In this document: positions 47,512 through 58,151 of the stretch, piece after piece
How positions within the stretch are numbered: the first letter of the stretch is position 1
Layout: the number at the start of each line of letters is the position of its first letter
Source of the DNA: Sceloporus undulatus
Lineage: Eukaryota > Chordata > Lepidosauria > Squamata > Phrynosomatidae
DNA: 64,000 nucleotides
Reading direction: 5' to 3'
Assembly (NCBI RefSeq): GCF_019175285.1
Contig: NC_056525.1
Location: 121,290,342-121,354,341 of the forward strand
Notes under the pieces: model-generated
What the model saw: only the letters and a program-made list of their open reading frames with translations
Told to the model about the DNA's origin: nothing
Databases searched by the model: none
Position numbers and translations under genes: made by a program

Positions 47512-48077
47512 ATTGCATACATTAAAAACTACTTTCCACACCCCATAGATTAGAACAACCCCTCTGATATAAAAGCCATCCCATGATTATGTAATATCTA
47601 GTTCTGCCCTGAAATATGTTGCTTTGGAAATGGTAAATAAAGATCAGAAGAAGCTCTCTCATTTTTTAAGTCAGAATCTATTGATAATGCCAAGTTTATG
47701 ATTCTGTGAGTACGACAGTGCTAATGGTTTGCCATGCTTTCTGAAATCGGAAGAACTGACTTTAAGTACTAAGATAAACACAGAAGAACATAGGAAATTG
47801 GTATTTGTATACTGGCAATTATGTTGACAAATCTGTAAAACCCTTTCATTGTCACACTTATTTTTTAAAAAATCAAAATCTAATTGGTGCTCATTTACAT
47901 GTTTATGATAAAAAGATCCATGTTTTCTGTCATTTCAGGGTGAAGAGCATAGTCAAGGAGCCTGCAGACTATTTTCTCAACCTCTTTCCAAATTTAACAA
48001 TATATGTCTATCGCAGATTGTATAATATACAATATGATAAGCATTTCCCAAATGCTCAAACCCCTTCTCAGTTGTAA
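33577..48077 (+). CDS. RNASEL: RNase L, 2-5A-dependent ribonuclease, tandem copy 2
   Basis: Six coding exons: 33577-35029, 36458-36552, 41356-41558, 43138-43273, 44883-45037 and 47939-48077 (TAA), all GT-AG, 726 codons. Structure and phases match copy 1 exactly. The reading frame extends ten codons upstream without an ATG; I chose MGSHYNHHHHQEP because it aligns with MESQYNHNHQEP of copy 1. Ankyrin repeats span about residues 20-325, the pseudokinase has K390, HQD 474-476 and DFD 494-496, and the KEN domain keeps W626, D663, R669 and H674, so nuclease activity is expected. The sensor differs: W56, E127 and R151 are kept, but human K89, F126 and Y135 are R85, Y122 and H131. Both P-loop lysines remain (K238, K272), though the Gly before the first is Asp. 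Its ATG lies 10.8 kb downstream of the copy 1 stop, in the same direction. Probably an antiviral RNase L paralogue with changed ligand affinity or specificity; this is inference. Confidence 0.94.
35238..36140 (-). mobile_element. 5'-truncated L2/CR1-type LINE (ORF2 C-terminus and 3'UTR)
   Basis: Minus-strand reading from 36135 gives AFYQLRLIHQLRPFLKVRDL, ALITSRLDFCNALYMGLP, LQLVQNMAARLVSGTSRRDH and ILRSLHWLP, then FSAVAPRLWNGL before a stop. A (ATT)n-bearing insertion at about 35715-35785 interrupts it. The 3'UTR ends in (AAAT)n near 35250. In intron 1 of the coding region of RNASEL copy 2. Confidence 0.88.
36553..37400. other. Intron 2 of RNASEL copy 2, left part, no feature recognised
   Basis: AT-rich intron sequence without a recognised repeat. 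Confidence 0.4.
37406..37965. mobile_element. GC-rich MITE family B, longest copy
   Basis: Starts GGGCCCATTACAAACAGG and ends CGGTCTGTAACCCGCC. A series of hairpins (GTCTAGACGCCCCTAACCC, GGCGGCCATTCCACACGGCC, GAGCTCCGAAATGGAGCTC, CTTGGGGCTTGAAGCCCCAAG). Strongly GC-rich in an AT-rich intron. Frames across it are artefacts of base composition. Confidence 0.7.
38015..38228. mobile_element. Palindromic MITE related to family A
   Basis: CATACTACACAATTATAGC and GCTATAATTGTGTAGTATG are exact inverted ends; centre has GGGATTTGTAGTTTAG and complement. Confidence 0.85.
38230..39075. other. Intron sequence, no feature recognised
   Basis: AT-rich, within the large intron of RNASEL copy 2. Confidence 0.35.
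39080..39470 (+). repeat. MIR-like SINE interrupted by MITE family C (39107-39340)
   Basis: SINE head ends GATTAGGACTCTAGG; it resumes CTAGGAGACCAGGGTTTGAT and TTGTGCAAGTCACAATC. The insert starts GGCCAGAACAGAC and ends GTTTGTTCAGGCC with CAAAATAAAGCTGCTTCGTG and complement. A half copy of family C is at 21680-21765. Confidence 0.75.
39470..39845. mobile_element. GC-rich MITE family B
   Basis: Ends GGTTACAAACTGCCACTTAC and GGGCGCTCTGTAAC. It sits directly after the SINE body, and contains AAGGAGTGCCATTTCGGCGC hairpin. Confidence 0.65.
40090..40312 (+). mobile_element. 5S-rRNA-derived SINE
   Basis: CTGTCTGATCTTGGAAGTTA, AGCAGGGTCAGCCCTGGTTA and GTACTTGGATGAGAAACTGC match the internal promoter half of vertebrate 5S rRNA. 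It is followed by a non-5S body ending GTCACTATAAGTTGACAGGG and AACTTGAAGGCA. Not a 5S gene. Confidence 0.88.
40800..41062. mobile_element. MITE family F
   Basis: TTATTAGACAAGGGAAATTG at the left, GAAATTCCTCCCGTGTGATAA at the right; GCACGCAATTTTGGGCAATG inside. Confidence 0.7.
41560..42400. other. Intron 3 of RNASEL copy 2, mostly unrecognised
   Basis: Holds a 14-base G run at about 41990-42003 and no clear element. Confidence 0.4.
42405..42723 (+). mobile_element. Tigger/pogo-like MITE, second copy
   Basis: Same family as 3852-4166: CAGGTTGAGTATTTCTTACC at the start, GGGTTACTCAACCTG-TA at the end, GCATATACATAACGAAATG inside. Confidence 0.75.
43632..43671 (+). repeat. (TTG)13 microsatellite
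   Basis: Uninterrupted trinucleotide run in intron 4 of RNASEL copy 2. Confidence 0.95.
43672..44880. other. Intron 4 of RNASEL copy 2, no feature recognised
   Basis: No exon or clear repeat; the short frames are not conserved. Confidence 0.35.
45212..45642. mobile_element. MITE family J, first copy
   Basis: GGGCCCTATTCAGACATC at the left, CATCTGAATAAGCCCTA at the right. Contains GTTATTCATACAGCCAACAA. Confidence 0.65.
45979..46382. mobile_element. MITE family J, second copy, opposite orientation
   Basis: GGGGTTATTCAGATGGTG at the left, AACATCTGAATGACCC at the right. Shares reverse-complement blocks with 45212-45642, forming an inverted pair in one intron. Confidence 0.65.
46590..46800 (-). 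repeat. MIR-like SINE
   Basis: TGTGCCTTCAAGTTATGGCA, GGGGTTTTCCTGAAGTTTCC, GTGACTTGCCCAAGGTCATG, CCTGGTCTCCAGGG. Confidence 0.8.
46862..47064 (-). repeat. MIR-like SINE
   Basis: GACTTATGGCGACCCTAAGG, CACAGGGTTTTCTTGACATG, GGGATTTGAACACTGGTCTC, AAACCACTACACCA (A box in reverse). Ends exactly where the 2.85-kb duplicate starts. Confidence 0.85.
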
Positions 48078-48822
48078 TGGTGATCAGCAACGAAGAACGT
48101 AAATCTTTGCTTGTTTTTTCATGTGCAGGAATAATTTCCCCCCAAAAGATTTGCCTCCCTGGGCAATGATTTTTTTTCCCTAAGATTTCTAGGAATATTT
48201 TGGGGGACAAAAATTGCATGAATGTGTTCTATGCAAAAATGTTTTTCCGTACACTGCAACGTTTTCTGTTACCGATGATGCTGACAAACAAAAATGCTAC
48301 TCTTTTTACTAATGCAGGGATGAAACATTTAACAGTGTTTTAATGAGCTGCCGATGTGCGGAGGCACCCTTTCGTTTTGAGGGTAAACTTGCAAATATTT
48401 TTGTTTCATCATAATCAGCACTTGATTTCTGCAGGTGTTGCTTCTGTATTTCTTCAGTCTTTAATCATTCTGTGAAGATGCTCCATGAAGTAAAGTCAAT
48501 GTTTCAGTGCACTCAGTGGAGTCACAAGGGTTGGCGTCACTCAGTAAGGTAACTGATGTTGTCACCCCCCCTTCCCAGTTCACCTCTTCCCATAAAAAAC
48601 CATATCCTTAGTATTGGTTTTTTGGACCAATGTTGTTCATAAGTCATAATTCTCAGATATCACTGTATGTAATGGTAATACTTGTGACATAAACAACTTG
48701 CAAAATTTAAAATTATACTTTTAAATTACAACATCAAATGCGCAGCCTAAATGTCTATAGTTTCATGTGGTTAAAGTGAAAATTTGGTAAAATGTGATTT
48801 CTTTAATTTACAGCGCTATATA

Positions 48823-48856
<34 letters not shown>

Positions 48857-49910
48857 TTTTAAAAGAATATATTTTAAAATATTTTTTAAAAAATTAATTT
48901 TTACCTGGGGTCTCTCCTTTCTCCTTCCACTTAGCCTTTCCTCACTCACACCATCTCTTCAGTATTTTAAAAGGATAGAAGAAAGTGACACTGCCCATTT
49001 CTACAAAAAAAGTAGATGTTTGAGAAGTGGTGTCACACCCCTTAGGTATGGTCCGCACACCTCTAGTGATGCCACTAAGTGCACTCAGTATTTAGAGTCA
49101 GAGAGACTGTCTGCATCTAGTCTTTCAATGGATTGTCATGTGTTAGCTGCATGAACCTTGCTCACTTGAAGCAATGTTCATTAGCAGCTTTGATGTTTGC
49201 TCTCAGAGGGATATTTGCTGCCTTAAATTGTCTCTCTGTGTCGCCTTATGAATTGTGCCTTAGCTTCTGTGCTATGCAGAATTTATATCTGATACACTTT
49301 CTGCTTCGTTGTTCTATTTACCTTGAAGCAAAATCCACCTTTTTGCATCCTGTTTAGAATATCTGGTTCTCTAATTTGTTAAGAAACAAGGAGATAAATA
49401 ATGAAGGCATGAATCGCATTTGTTTTGGGACATCTTCAAAGACGGGAGAAAAGGTTTTTTTCCAAGGAGGTGATAGAATGGAGTTGTCCATACATGTGTT
49501 GCTAAGAGACCACCTTGTTTTGCCTGAAGTTTTGGGTTATTTTTATTCATTTTAGGACAATTTTTGCATTCTTCACTGTTTTATCTTTATAATGTAGACT
49601 GGCTATTGTTATTAAGATGCAATAAATCTGGTGATGGTTTATTTACTTAATTAAATTATTTGCTTAAATGGTTAACTCAATGGGTGCGCCAAATATACAT
49701 TGATGAAAAAGCCAATCCATGAGCCCCAAAAAGCTTAACAGAAAGGCCAAGAGAATATGATTGCTGACCACCTGACCTAGGGATGGAGCTCCAGATATCT
49801 ACTTTTAAGTGTGTCAGGAGGCTTGGACACATTTTGAATAAGAGGATCCCCTCTCTTTCAAAATCATCTCAGTTCCAAAACCACATGGCTCTGTATGGTG
49901 AACACGAGTA
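47065..49910 (+). repeat. Segmental duplicate, left copy (last RNASEL exon and 3'UTR)
   Basis: From ACACCAATAAGTTATA to GGTGAAC this 2.85-kb segment is repeated in direct orientation at 52552-55239. This copy has the intact reading frame. It includes a LINE-type 3' tail with (TTTA)n at 47350-47470 and an (AT)n run near 47479-47507. Its right end abuts the TA target of the MITE at 49911. Confidence 0.85.
48078..49650 (+). other. RNASEL: RNASEL copy 2 3'UTR with poly(A) signal
   Basis: An AATAAA at 49621-49626, followed by TCTGGTGATGGTTT (GT-rich), is a good poly(A) site about 1.55 kb after the stop. An (AAT)n microsatellite lies at about 48827-48856. The whole stretch recurs in the partial duplicate at 53479-54980. 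Confidence 0.5.
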
Positions 49911-50163
49911 CAGTGGTACCCCGGGTTACGAATTTAATTCGTTCCGCCGCCGCGTTCGTAACCCGAAAATCTTCGTAAGCCGAAAAAGCCATAGGCGCTA
50001 ATAGCGAAAGCCGCGATTTCGTGCGAAAAAGCGCCGAAAAGCACCAAAAAATTTTTCGTAACCCGAAATAACCTTCGTAACCCGGAACAGTTTTTTTCAA
50101 TGGATTTTTTTCGTAACCCAGAAATTTCGTAAGGCGGCGCATTCGTATCCCGGGGTACCACTG
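49911..50163. mobile_element. Palindromic DNA transposon (MITE), TA target site
   Basis: CAGTGGTACCCCGGGTTACG and ATCCCGGGGTACCACTG are inverted ends, with TA at 49909-49910 and 50164-50165. Interior repeats TTCGTAACCCGAA several times. 253 bp, pogo/Tc1-like target. Confidence 0.88.
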
Positions 50164-50169
50164 TATTTA

Positions 50170-52180
50170 TTGGTGTAACTACTCAAGTATCACAGGTCCA
50201 AGCTCTTCTGGGTATGCTAATGGTACCGGCTTTCTGGTTCTTTGGGTCCCCAATGTGACAAATTATATATACATATAAGACCGAACCTATGACTAAAGTT
50301 TGTGCTTTGATTCATGTTCTAACATCGCTTTATAATTTTTTAAAAGAAAAACAAAATAAGATTGTATTTTATATATTAAAAAAGGGGGAATAAAGAAAGT
50401 TGTTTAAAATTGAGATTTTTATTATGCTCAGGAGCTGCAAATTCTAATACTAAAATGTATTGAGGGCAAGGGTTGCCAGGACATAAGGTCATGTCAAATC
50501 CTTGACTCTGGAATGCAACAACACTGAAACGGTCCCTGCTTTGACTCAAGTAAAAGGAAGTAATACAGAGACAGTTTGGAGACATATAGATAATAGTTTG
50601 ATCGATGGGTACCACGAGGGACGAAGAGACGCAGATCAGACGTATGGATAAATATCCAATGAGTGCAAAGGGCATGTGTGTGTTTAATTCATATGTAACC
50701 AATGAATTTAAGTTGTAAGTTTTCTTTGTCTAAAATGCTATCAAAGACTACGTCGCCCGGAATTCAAGGCCCCAGTAATTTGGATGCATTTCCTCTGGGG
50801 ACACTGCGGCTCAATAAACTATGATTTCCTTTTCAAGCTGACTCCTCAGTCAATCTCTGTAGAAAAAAAGAAATCTGCAGCAGTAGCTAGCAACCCAAAG
50901 ACAGTAAAGCCTGGCTGTTTAATTGCTGGAGATTGTCTGGAGGAGGTGGGTCTTGGTTCCCCCATTTCCCAGCAGGAAAAGCTGTACTGGAACAGTGAGG
51001 GAAAATGTGCCCTTTTAAGAATGGCATCAGTTTGGCACTATGTGTGCAGGGAGTGAGCTGCAATTGTGGCTGGACTGTTGCTTTACTGGACTATAGGATG
51101 GTGTGATCTTGTAAAGGAAATCAAAGCAGGCACTTTGTACAGGAACTCCCCCCACCCCTCCGCCTTTGTGATTCTCTTTCAAGTCCCAATCTTCCATCCC
51201 AGGCTATTTAATCTTTTCCTGAGCTTCTAGCAATCCTGCTGGTAGTTAGCAGATCAAACCTTCTGTTTCAATTCCAAAAAGTTAGGCTGGCTTGTGTGTT
51301 TATTTGTGTAACTGCAGGCTGCAGCTCAGCAGCTTCATTTGGTGTGATGATGTGGCTGATGATCAAGCTTTCGTTTTCCCCACTGTTGCAAGCTGTTGTG
51401 TTGGAACCTAGTCCTGAATATCACCCGGCATAATGTAGCATTGCAAAACAGATCTGCATTTCATAATGTTGCTGTGGCATTTGTGTGCCAGTGGATAGAG
51501 TGAGTGGGAATTACTGCTCCTTTTCAGCTGCTTTTAATTTCTCCTTCTCTATTCCTGTCAACCATGAACTGAAATAAACAGTTGTTGTTGCTGAGCCTTT
51601 CTGCTGCTTTTTAAAACAGTGGGGTGTGTTAGGGGTAGTCCTCAGGCAGCATATACCTCCAAGTACCCACTTTTCTGCCCCATGAAACTATTTGTGTGAA
51701 TCTCCCAAAGCCACCTATTAATTTTTTTTAAAAAAAAACCTGTTACTTTGCCATCTCAAACTCAAAGGAAATCAAATTGAGATTTCCACCCCCTCTCCTT
51801 CTCACTTGATACCTGAAGTTTCCCAGCAAAGGGCACCTGAGCCATACCCAAAGCATGCCCACAGAATACCCACCTGACTATCCAAATCTGGCATACAGTG
51901 GAATTGAATTTTTACACTGGAAATTGTAACAGAACAGTACCAGGAAAGGCCACTAATGGATTTTTTTGCATTTGTAGAAGAAACACTTTCCAAATGGTCT
52001 CCCACTGGGAACAGCAAAAAAGGAATGGCATCATGTAGGAAGTCTATTATCCTAATAGCAAATATGCTATTATCCTGCTGCAATTGCAATTTACCAGCCT
52101 CATGTGACAAGGGCCTTAGTTTCTGGTCACCTGCTTCATCTACTTGTTTTGCTTGCTGCTGCTGCTGCTGCCCTTTATCA
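50170..52180. other. Intergenic, no gene recognised
   Basis: Frames of about 90-108 codons have no recognisable protein or splice support. Confidence 0.4.
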
Positions 52181-52551
52181 TTTATTTATATAGTGCCATA
52201 ACTGTACATGATACTTTACAAGAACAACAATTCCCTATCCACAGGGTTACAATCTAAGGCACGCAAGGAAAGGGGATGGCAGTGGAAAAGGGGATTATGC
52301 CCAGCAGACCCTGCCTGTTCTTCACTCCCTCTGAGGCCAGGGTAGGAGCAGTTTGAAGAGAGGGAGGCCCTTTCATCTGCTTTTGGCCTAGACATGGTGG
52401 AGCTGTGCCTGCTGCTTCTTCCATTCCTATGAGGCCAAAGCAATGGGAGTTGAAATTATGAGAGGGCCTTTCATCTGCTTCTGGGCTTTGGCATGATGGA
52501 GCTGTGCCTGCCTCTTCTTCATAAAGCTAGTCTGCTAGCTCCTAACGACAG

Positions 52552-55239
52552 ACACCAATAAGTTATAGCAAACAAGTATGAAAACTTGAAGGTAGGACTG
52601 GATCTCTAGGAGTACGAACTGACGGAAAAGAACATGCCAGATCAGTGTATAGTTCTTTCACTGCATGTCACTATGCCATGCAATGCTATTGTGATATTGC
52701 TATTATTGGTTGACAAAAATGGGGGAATTAACAAGTCCGTGACACCAAGCCACAAGTGAGTTGCACTGGAAGTTACAGTGACTAGGTTACAGACCTAGGG
52801 CTGGCACTTCAGCACTAGCTGCAATGTGCAATAATATATTATTTATTTATTTATTTCATTTCATGCCGCCTTTCTCCCAAAAAAGGGACCCAAGGTGGCC
52901 TCACCAAAAAAAAAATTCATTAATTGCATACATTAAAAACTACTTTCCACACCCCATAGATTAGAACAACCCCTCTGATATAAAAGCCATCCCATGATTA
53001 TTTAATCTAGTTCTGCCCTGAAATATGTTGCTTTGGAAATGGTAAAAAGATCGAAGAAGCTCTCTCATTTTTTAAGTCAGAATCTATTGATAATGCCAAG
53101 TTTATGATTCTGTGAGTACGACAGTGCTAATGGTTTGCCATGCTTTCTGAAATCGAAGAACTGATTAAGTACTAATAAAACACAGAAGAACATAGGAAAT
53201 TGGTATTTGTATACTGGCAATTATGTTGACAAATCTGTAAAACTTTCATTGTCACACTTTTTTTAAAAAATCAAAATCTAAATTATTGGTGCTCATTTAC
53301 ATGTTTATGATAAAAAGATCCATGTTTTCGTCATTTCAGGGGATGAAGAGCATAGTCAAGGAGCCTGCAGACTATTTTCTCAACCTCTTTCCAAATTTAA
53401 CAATATATGTCTATCGCAGATTGTTATATATACATATGATAAGCATTTCCCAAATGCTCAACCCCTTCTCAGTTGTAATGGTGATCGCAACGAAGACGTA
53501 AATCTTTGCTTGTTTTTTCATGTGCCGGAATAATTTTCCCCAAAAGATTTGCCCCCCTGGGCAATGATTTTTTTCCCTAAGATTTCTAGGAATATTTGGG
53601 GGACAAAAATTGCATGAATGTGTTCTATGCAAAAATGTTTTTCCGTACACTGCAACGTTTCTGTTACCGATGATGCTGACAAACAGAAATGCTACTCTTT
53701 TTACTAATGCAGGGATGAAACATTTAACAGTGTTTAATGAGCTGGATGTGGGAGGCACCATTGTGTTTGAGGGGGAAACTTGCAAAAGTATTCATTCAAC
53801 TAAGCACTGGTGGTCAGTGATGTGCAGTCTAAATCATTGGAGTAAGATGTATGAAGTAAAGTCAATGTTGGCACTCAGTGGAGTCACAAGGGTTGGTCAC
53901 TCAGTAAGGAACTGATGTTGCACCCCCCCTCCCAGTTCACCTTCCATAAAAAAACATATCCTTAGTATTGGTTTTTTGGACAATGTTGTCATAAGTCATA
54001 ATTCTCAGATATCACTGTATGTAATGGTAATATTGTGACAAAACAACTTGCAAAATTTAAATTATACTTTTAAATTACAACATCAAATGCGCAGCCTAAA
54101 TGTCTATAGTTCATGTGGTTAAAGTGAAAATTTGGTAAAATGTGATTTCTTTAATTACCGCGCTTATAAATAATAATAATAATAATAATAAAAAAATATT
54201 TTAAAAGAATATATTTTAAATATTTTTATAAAAATTAATTTTTACCTGGGGTCTCTCCTTTCTCCTTCCACTTAGCCTTTCCTCACTCACACCATCTCTT
54301 CAGTATTTTAAAAGGATAGAAGAAAGTGACATGCCCCATTTCTACAAAAAAAGTAGATGTTTGAGAAGTGGTGTCACACCCCTTAGGTATGGTCCGCACA
54401 CCTCTGTGATGCCACTAAGTTCACTCAGTATTTGAGTCAGAGAGACTGTCTGCATCTAGTCTTTCAATGGATTGTCATGTATTAGCTGTGAACCTTGCTC
54501 ACTTGAAGCATGTTCATTAGCAGCTTTGATGTTTGCTCTCAGAGGGATATTTGCTGCCTTAAATTGTCTCTCCTGGTCGCCTTATGATTGTGCCTTAGCT
54601 TCTGTGCTATACGAATATATCTATCTGATACACTTTCTGCTTCGTTGTTCTATTTACCTTGAAGCAAAATCCACGTTTTTGCATCCTGTTTAGAATATCT
54701 GGTTCTCTAATTTGTTAAGAAACAGGAGATAATAATGAAGGCATGAATCGCATTTGTTTTGGGACCTCTTCAAGACGGGAGAAAAGTTTTTTTTTCCAAG
54801 GAGGTGATGGAATGGAGTTGTCCATACATGTGTTGCTAAGAGCCCACTTGTTTTGCCTGAAGTTTTGGGTTATTTTTATTCATTTTAGGACAATTTTTGC
54901 ATTCTTCACTGTTTTATCTTTATAATGTAGACTGGCTATTGTTATTAAGATGCAATAAATCTGGTGATGGTTTTTATTATTAATTAAATTATTGCTTAAA
55001 TGTAACTCAATGGGTGCGCCAAATATACATTGATGAAAAAAGCCAATCCATGAGCCCCAAAAAGCTTAACAGAAAGGCCAAGAGATATGATTGCTGCCAC
55101 CTGACCTAGGGATGGAGCTCCAGATATCTACTTTTAAGTGTGTCAGGGGCTTGGACATTTTGAATAAGAGGATCCCCTCTCTTTCAAATCATCTCAGTTC
55201 CAAAACCACATGGCTCTGTATGGTGAACCCGGAGAGTAT
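52552..55239 (+). repeat. Segmental duplicate, right copy, many single-base indels
   Basis: Direct repeat of 47065-49910, shorter by about 160 bases. About 115 bases around the (AT)n run are missing; most other differences are one-base losses scattered evenly through unique sequence, exon and UTR alike. That pattern is typical of raw long-read sequence placed by gap filling, or of an unpolished second haplotype. Confidence 0.85.
53340..53478 (+). pseudogene. Broken extra copy of the last RNASEL exon
   Basis: This matches the last exon of RNASEL copy 2 (47939-48077), starting at the TTTCAG acceptor and ending at the same TTGTAA stop. A changed base and indels near the start and after the TATCGCAGATTG segment shift the frame, so the end cannot be translated like the parent. 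No other RNASEL exon accompanies it. It is part of the 2.7-kb duplicate at 52552-55239, and its errors resemble those of an uncorrected long read. Confidence 0.8.
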
Positions 55240-55345
55240 GAATTGTCCAAGGTAACACAGTGGGTTTCCATGCCTGAGTGGGGATTTGAACCCTGGTCTC
55301 CAGACATGTAGTCCAAGGTTCAAACCACTATCCCACACTTCTTGA
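55240..55345 (-). repeat. MIR-like SINE fragment
   Basis: GTCCAAGGTAACACAGTGGG, GGGGATTTGAACCCTGGTCT and TTCAAACCACTATCCCACAC. Abuts the end of the right duplicate. Confidence 0.8.
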
Positions 55346-55470
55346 CTCAGTTTCTTTTCTCTTGGGCCTTTGGGAAGGTTAAGCTGCTTTGAGTCCCAAT
55401 TTTGGGGGGAAACAGGATACTACTACTTCTACTACTACTAATAATAATATTAGGACAGTTGGCTTGCAAT

Positions 55471-55870
55471 TAGGGTTGCCATATCTTGGTTTTGACTGGG
55501 ACAATACTGGATTAGAGAGTCAAAAAAGGTCCCGTCCCGGATGGGCATTTTTGACCCTCCAGTCCTGGATTTCTGCCTTGCTCCAGGCCACATTTTGTAA
55601 ATCTACTGGAGAAAATGTGCTTGGAACAAGGCAGAAAACCTCCATCAGGTCCGGCTCCTTCTCCTCCCCCCTCCAGGATGGTCCTCCTTGCCCCGGGACT
55701 GGAGGAGGTGGTGCCACCTAGCCGGCCATGCTGGGACTGAGGCTGAGACCAAGGCCACAAGTGCAGCGCCACCTCCTGCAGCCCCGACCAGCGTGGCTAG
55801 CTAGATCTCCCTGGGACTGGAGGAAGGGGCACTCTGCTCGGTTTTGAGGTAGGGAATTATGGCAACCCTA
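55471..55870. mobile_element. hAT-like MITE
   Basis: Ends TAGGGTTGCCATATC and TTATGGCAACCCTA are inverted repeats. Flanks CTTGCAAT and CTTGCAAC agree at seven of eight bases, an 8-bp target duplication. GC-rich centre. Confidence 0.8.
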
Positions 55871-56234
55871 CTTGCAACCTTGGAGAGGGAAGAAGCTCTG
55901 TGTTTACATCCACTAATCTTTTGGTTAGTTTACATTCCTACTTCCAAGAGCTCTAGGCCTCTAAGGACAACATGGAGCAGTTCCCAAAATAAGGCTTCTT
56001 TTATGCCCATGCAATTAGGAATAGTGGCATAAACAAATAAACGAATAAAAGATTTTTTAAAAAAAAAATACAGTAGACAGGAGGACAAAAATCATCAAGT
56101 GTAAACACATTTTGGTCTACATAAGTTCTGTGTGGCTATCACTGTGATGCCATGTATTTACATCCAATTACATAACATGTTGATCATAACAAAAACATCA
56201 AGGCGATCTAGGAAGTGATTGGGAAAGAAGAGGA

Positions 56235-56720
56235 ACTTTGGGGTTTTACAGACAGCAACTGCACACCCAAGGACATAGCCAGGATTTTGGGGAGGGGGGG
56301 TCCAGACTAAGTGCCATCATTATAATGGGGCTTCGGCACAGCGGCACAGCAGCACGCACCATTCACTATATTTAACAGAGGGGGGTCCGGACCCCATGAA
56401 CCCCCCTCCTGGCTACGTCCCTGGCATGCCACACCCACAAACAGGCAGGTCTGCAGCACAAAAAGAAGCCGTAAAAAGCACCTTTTTCTTTTGCACCATG
56501 GAAAGGACACCATAGCTGCTGGTGCCATGGCTTTTCGGTGCTCCTTTGGTGCAGGCCATGTACATGCTGTGCGAAGGGAATACCATGATGCCTCCCACCA
56601 TACAGTGGGGCATGCCATCTTATGCCATAAGGGGGATGGAGCATGGCAGGTGGTCATCATGTCCCCACTCTGCCCTGATGCTGGCATTTATCGACGGTCT
56701 GTTCAGGGCCGAAGTTAACT
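56235..56720. mobile_element. Family B-like MITE with nested hAT-like MITE (56267-56423)
   Basis: Outer ends GTTTTACAGACAGCAACTGC and ACGGTCTGTTCAGGGCC. The nested element starts AAGGACATAGCCAGGATTTT and ends TGGCTACGTCCCTGG, same family as 21499-21658. Confidence 0.75.
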
Positions 56721-56749
56721 ATTCCTTTAGTGATTTGAGGATTGGTCTA

Positions 56750-56965
56750 AGACTCTGGAGAACAAAATTTGAACCCCACCCAGCTCAGCCATGAAAACTG
56801 ACTGTGAGGCCTTGGGCAAGTCACTCTCTCAGCCTCAGAGGAAGGATATGGCAAACTTCCTCTGAACTAACCTTGCAAAGAAAATCCCATGATATGTTTG
56901 TCTTATGGTCAGAAATAAGTCAGAATGACTAGAAGGTACAAAGCAGCAGCAACAACAACTAGTAC
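56750..56965 (+). repeat. MIR-like SINE
   Basis: GACTCTGGAGAACAAAATTT, CCTTGGGCAAGTCACTCTCT, CAGCCTCAGAGGAAGGATAT, tail with (CAA)n-like AACAACAAC. Confidence 0.8.
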
Positions 56966-56969
56966 TGGG

Positions 56970-57940
56970 CCCCTATCTTGCAAGGAGTCAATTGCATTAA
57001 CTGAATCATTGATAAACTGGCCTTGGGAGTGACTATGATGGGAAAAAGTGAAGGAAAGAGGTGACAGGCAGGCTGTAGCACTGTGAACCACTTGAAAGTG
57101 GGCTAAGCAATTGCTGAAGTAAGCTGATCCAAGTGAAATCTATTCATAGGGGGAAGGGGAAAAATATAAATTGAAAACAACAGCAGCCCCACTTTCTATG
57201 GTGAGTCCTAATTAAGAATCCTTTCAATAAGCTCAGCACACACAACAATTATTACCACTGTAGTTTGATTTGGAATAGCTAGATATTTGCATCAAAGAGA
57301 ACAATCACATTAATAAAAAATCCCTCCTGGAGTCTTGCCTCTATGAGCCAATAGCATACAAAGAACTCCATTAAAGGTTGTTATTACTTCTGCTGTGGCT
57401 GCTAATAATTGCTGCTGTTCATAGTGGGTCATCTGCAAATGCACCTCTCTCGGCAAGTGACCCCAAATGCTGACCTTGCATGCTGGGCTCCAGGTGATAG
57501 GCAAGACTTATGGATCAAAGTATATCAAACCTCCCACCAAAAATCAGTTCTCACATGCACCTGCATGTGAATGAACTTTTCACAAAGACCCCGACTAGCT
57601 TTCTGTCATGGACACTCGCACACATACTCCCACACAGGACTATGCCCTATAAAGTAATTATTTCTATATTCAACAGCCACATTGCCAAGAATAGACAAAA
57701 GCAGGTGATCCTTGAAGATACACATAGTGGAAACACATCTGTGACCATGTAATACAAAACATTTTCTCTCCAGAGCTAAGGGACTACCATTCCAGCCTGC
57801 AGTTTTCTATGCTTTGTGCCTGCAAGTAAGCTGCATTCTTTTAACATCAGCATTCATGCCTAGAAGGGGTGGAGTGTTTAGTTTCAATGATGACCAGAAG
57901 AGGAAGAATGGAAGGGAAAAGGAGAATAACACATATACTA
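56970..57940. other. Intergenic, nothing recognised
   Basis: No coding or repeat signal that I can name. Confidence 0.35.
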
Positions 57941-57944
57941 ATGA

Positions 57945-58095
57945 AACTCATTGGATGACCTTGAGCAAGTAACATGCTCTCACTCACCCTCATGGGAAGG
58001 CAATGACAAACCTCCTCTGAATAAACTGTGCCATGAAACCCCCATGATAGGTTCACCTTAGGGCCTCCATAAGACTTGAAGGCACACAACAAACT
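57945..58095 (+). repeat. MIR-like SINE fragment
   Basis: GATGACCTTGAGCAAGTAAC, AACCTCCTCTGAATAAACTG, GATAGGTTCACCTTAGGG, CTTGAAGGCACACAACAA. Confidence 0.8.
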
Positions 58096-58151
58096 GTGAA
58101 CAAAGATTAACAGCTTCGTGTATGTGTGTGTGTGTATATATATAACTCTTC

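Noticed and set aside
50784-51056. 90-codon plus-strand frame
   Set aside because: No recognisable domain, no splice context and ordinary intergenic composition.
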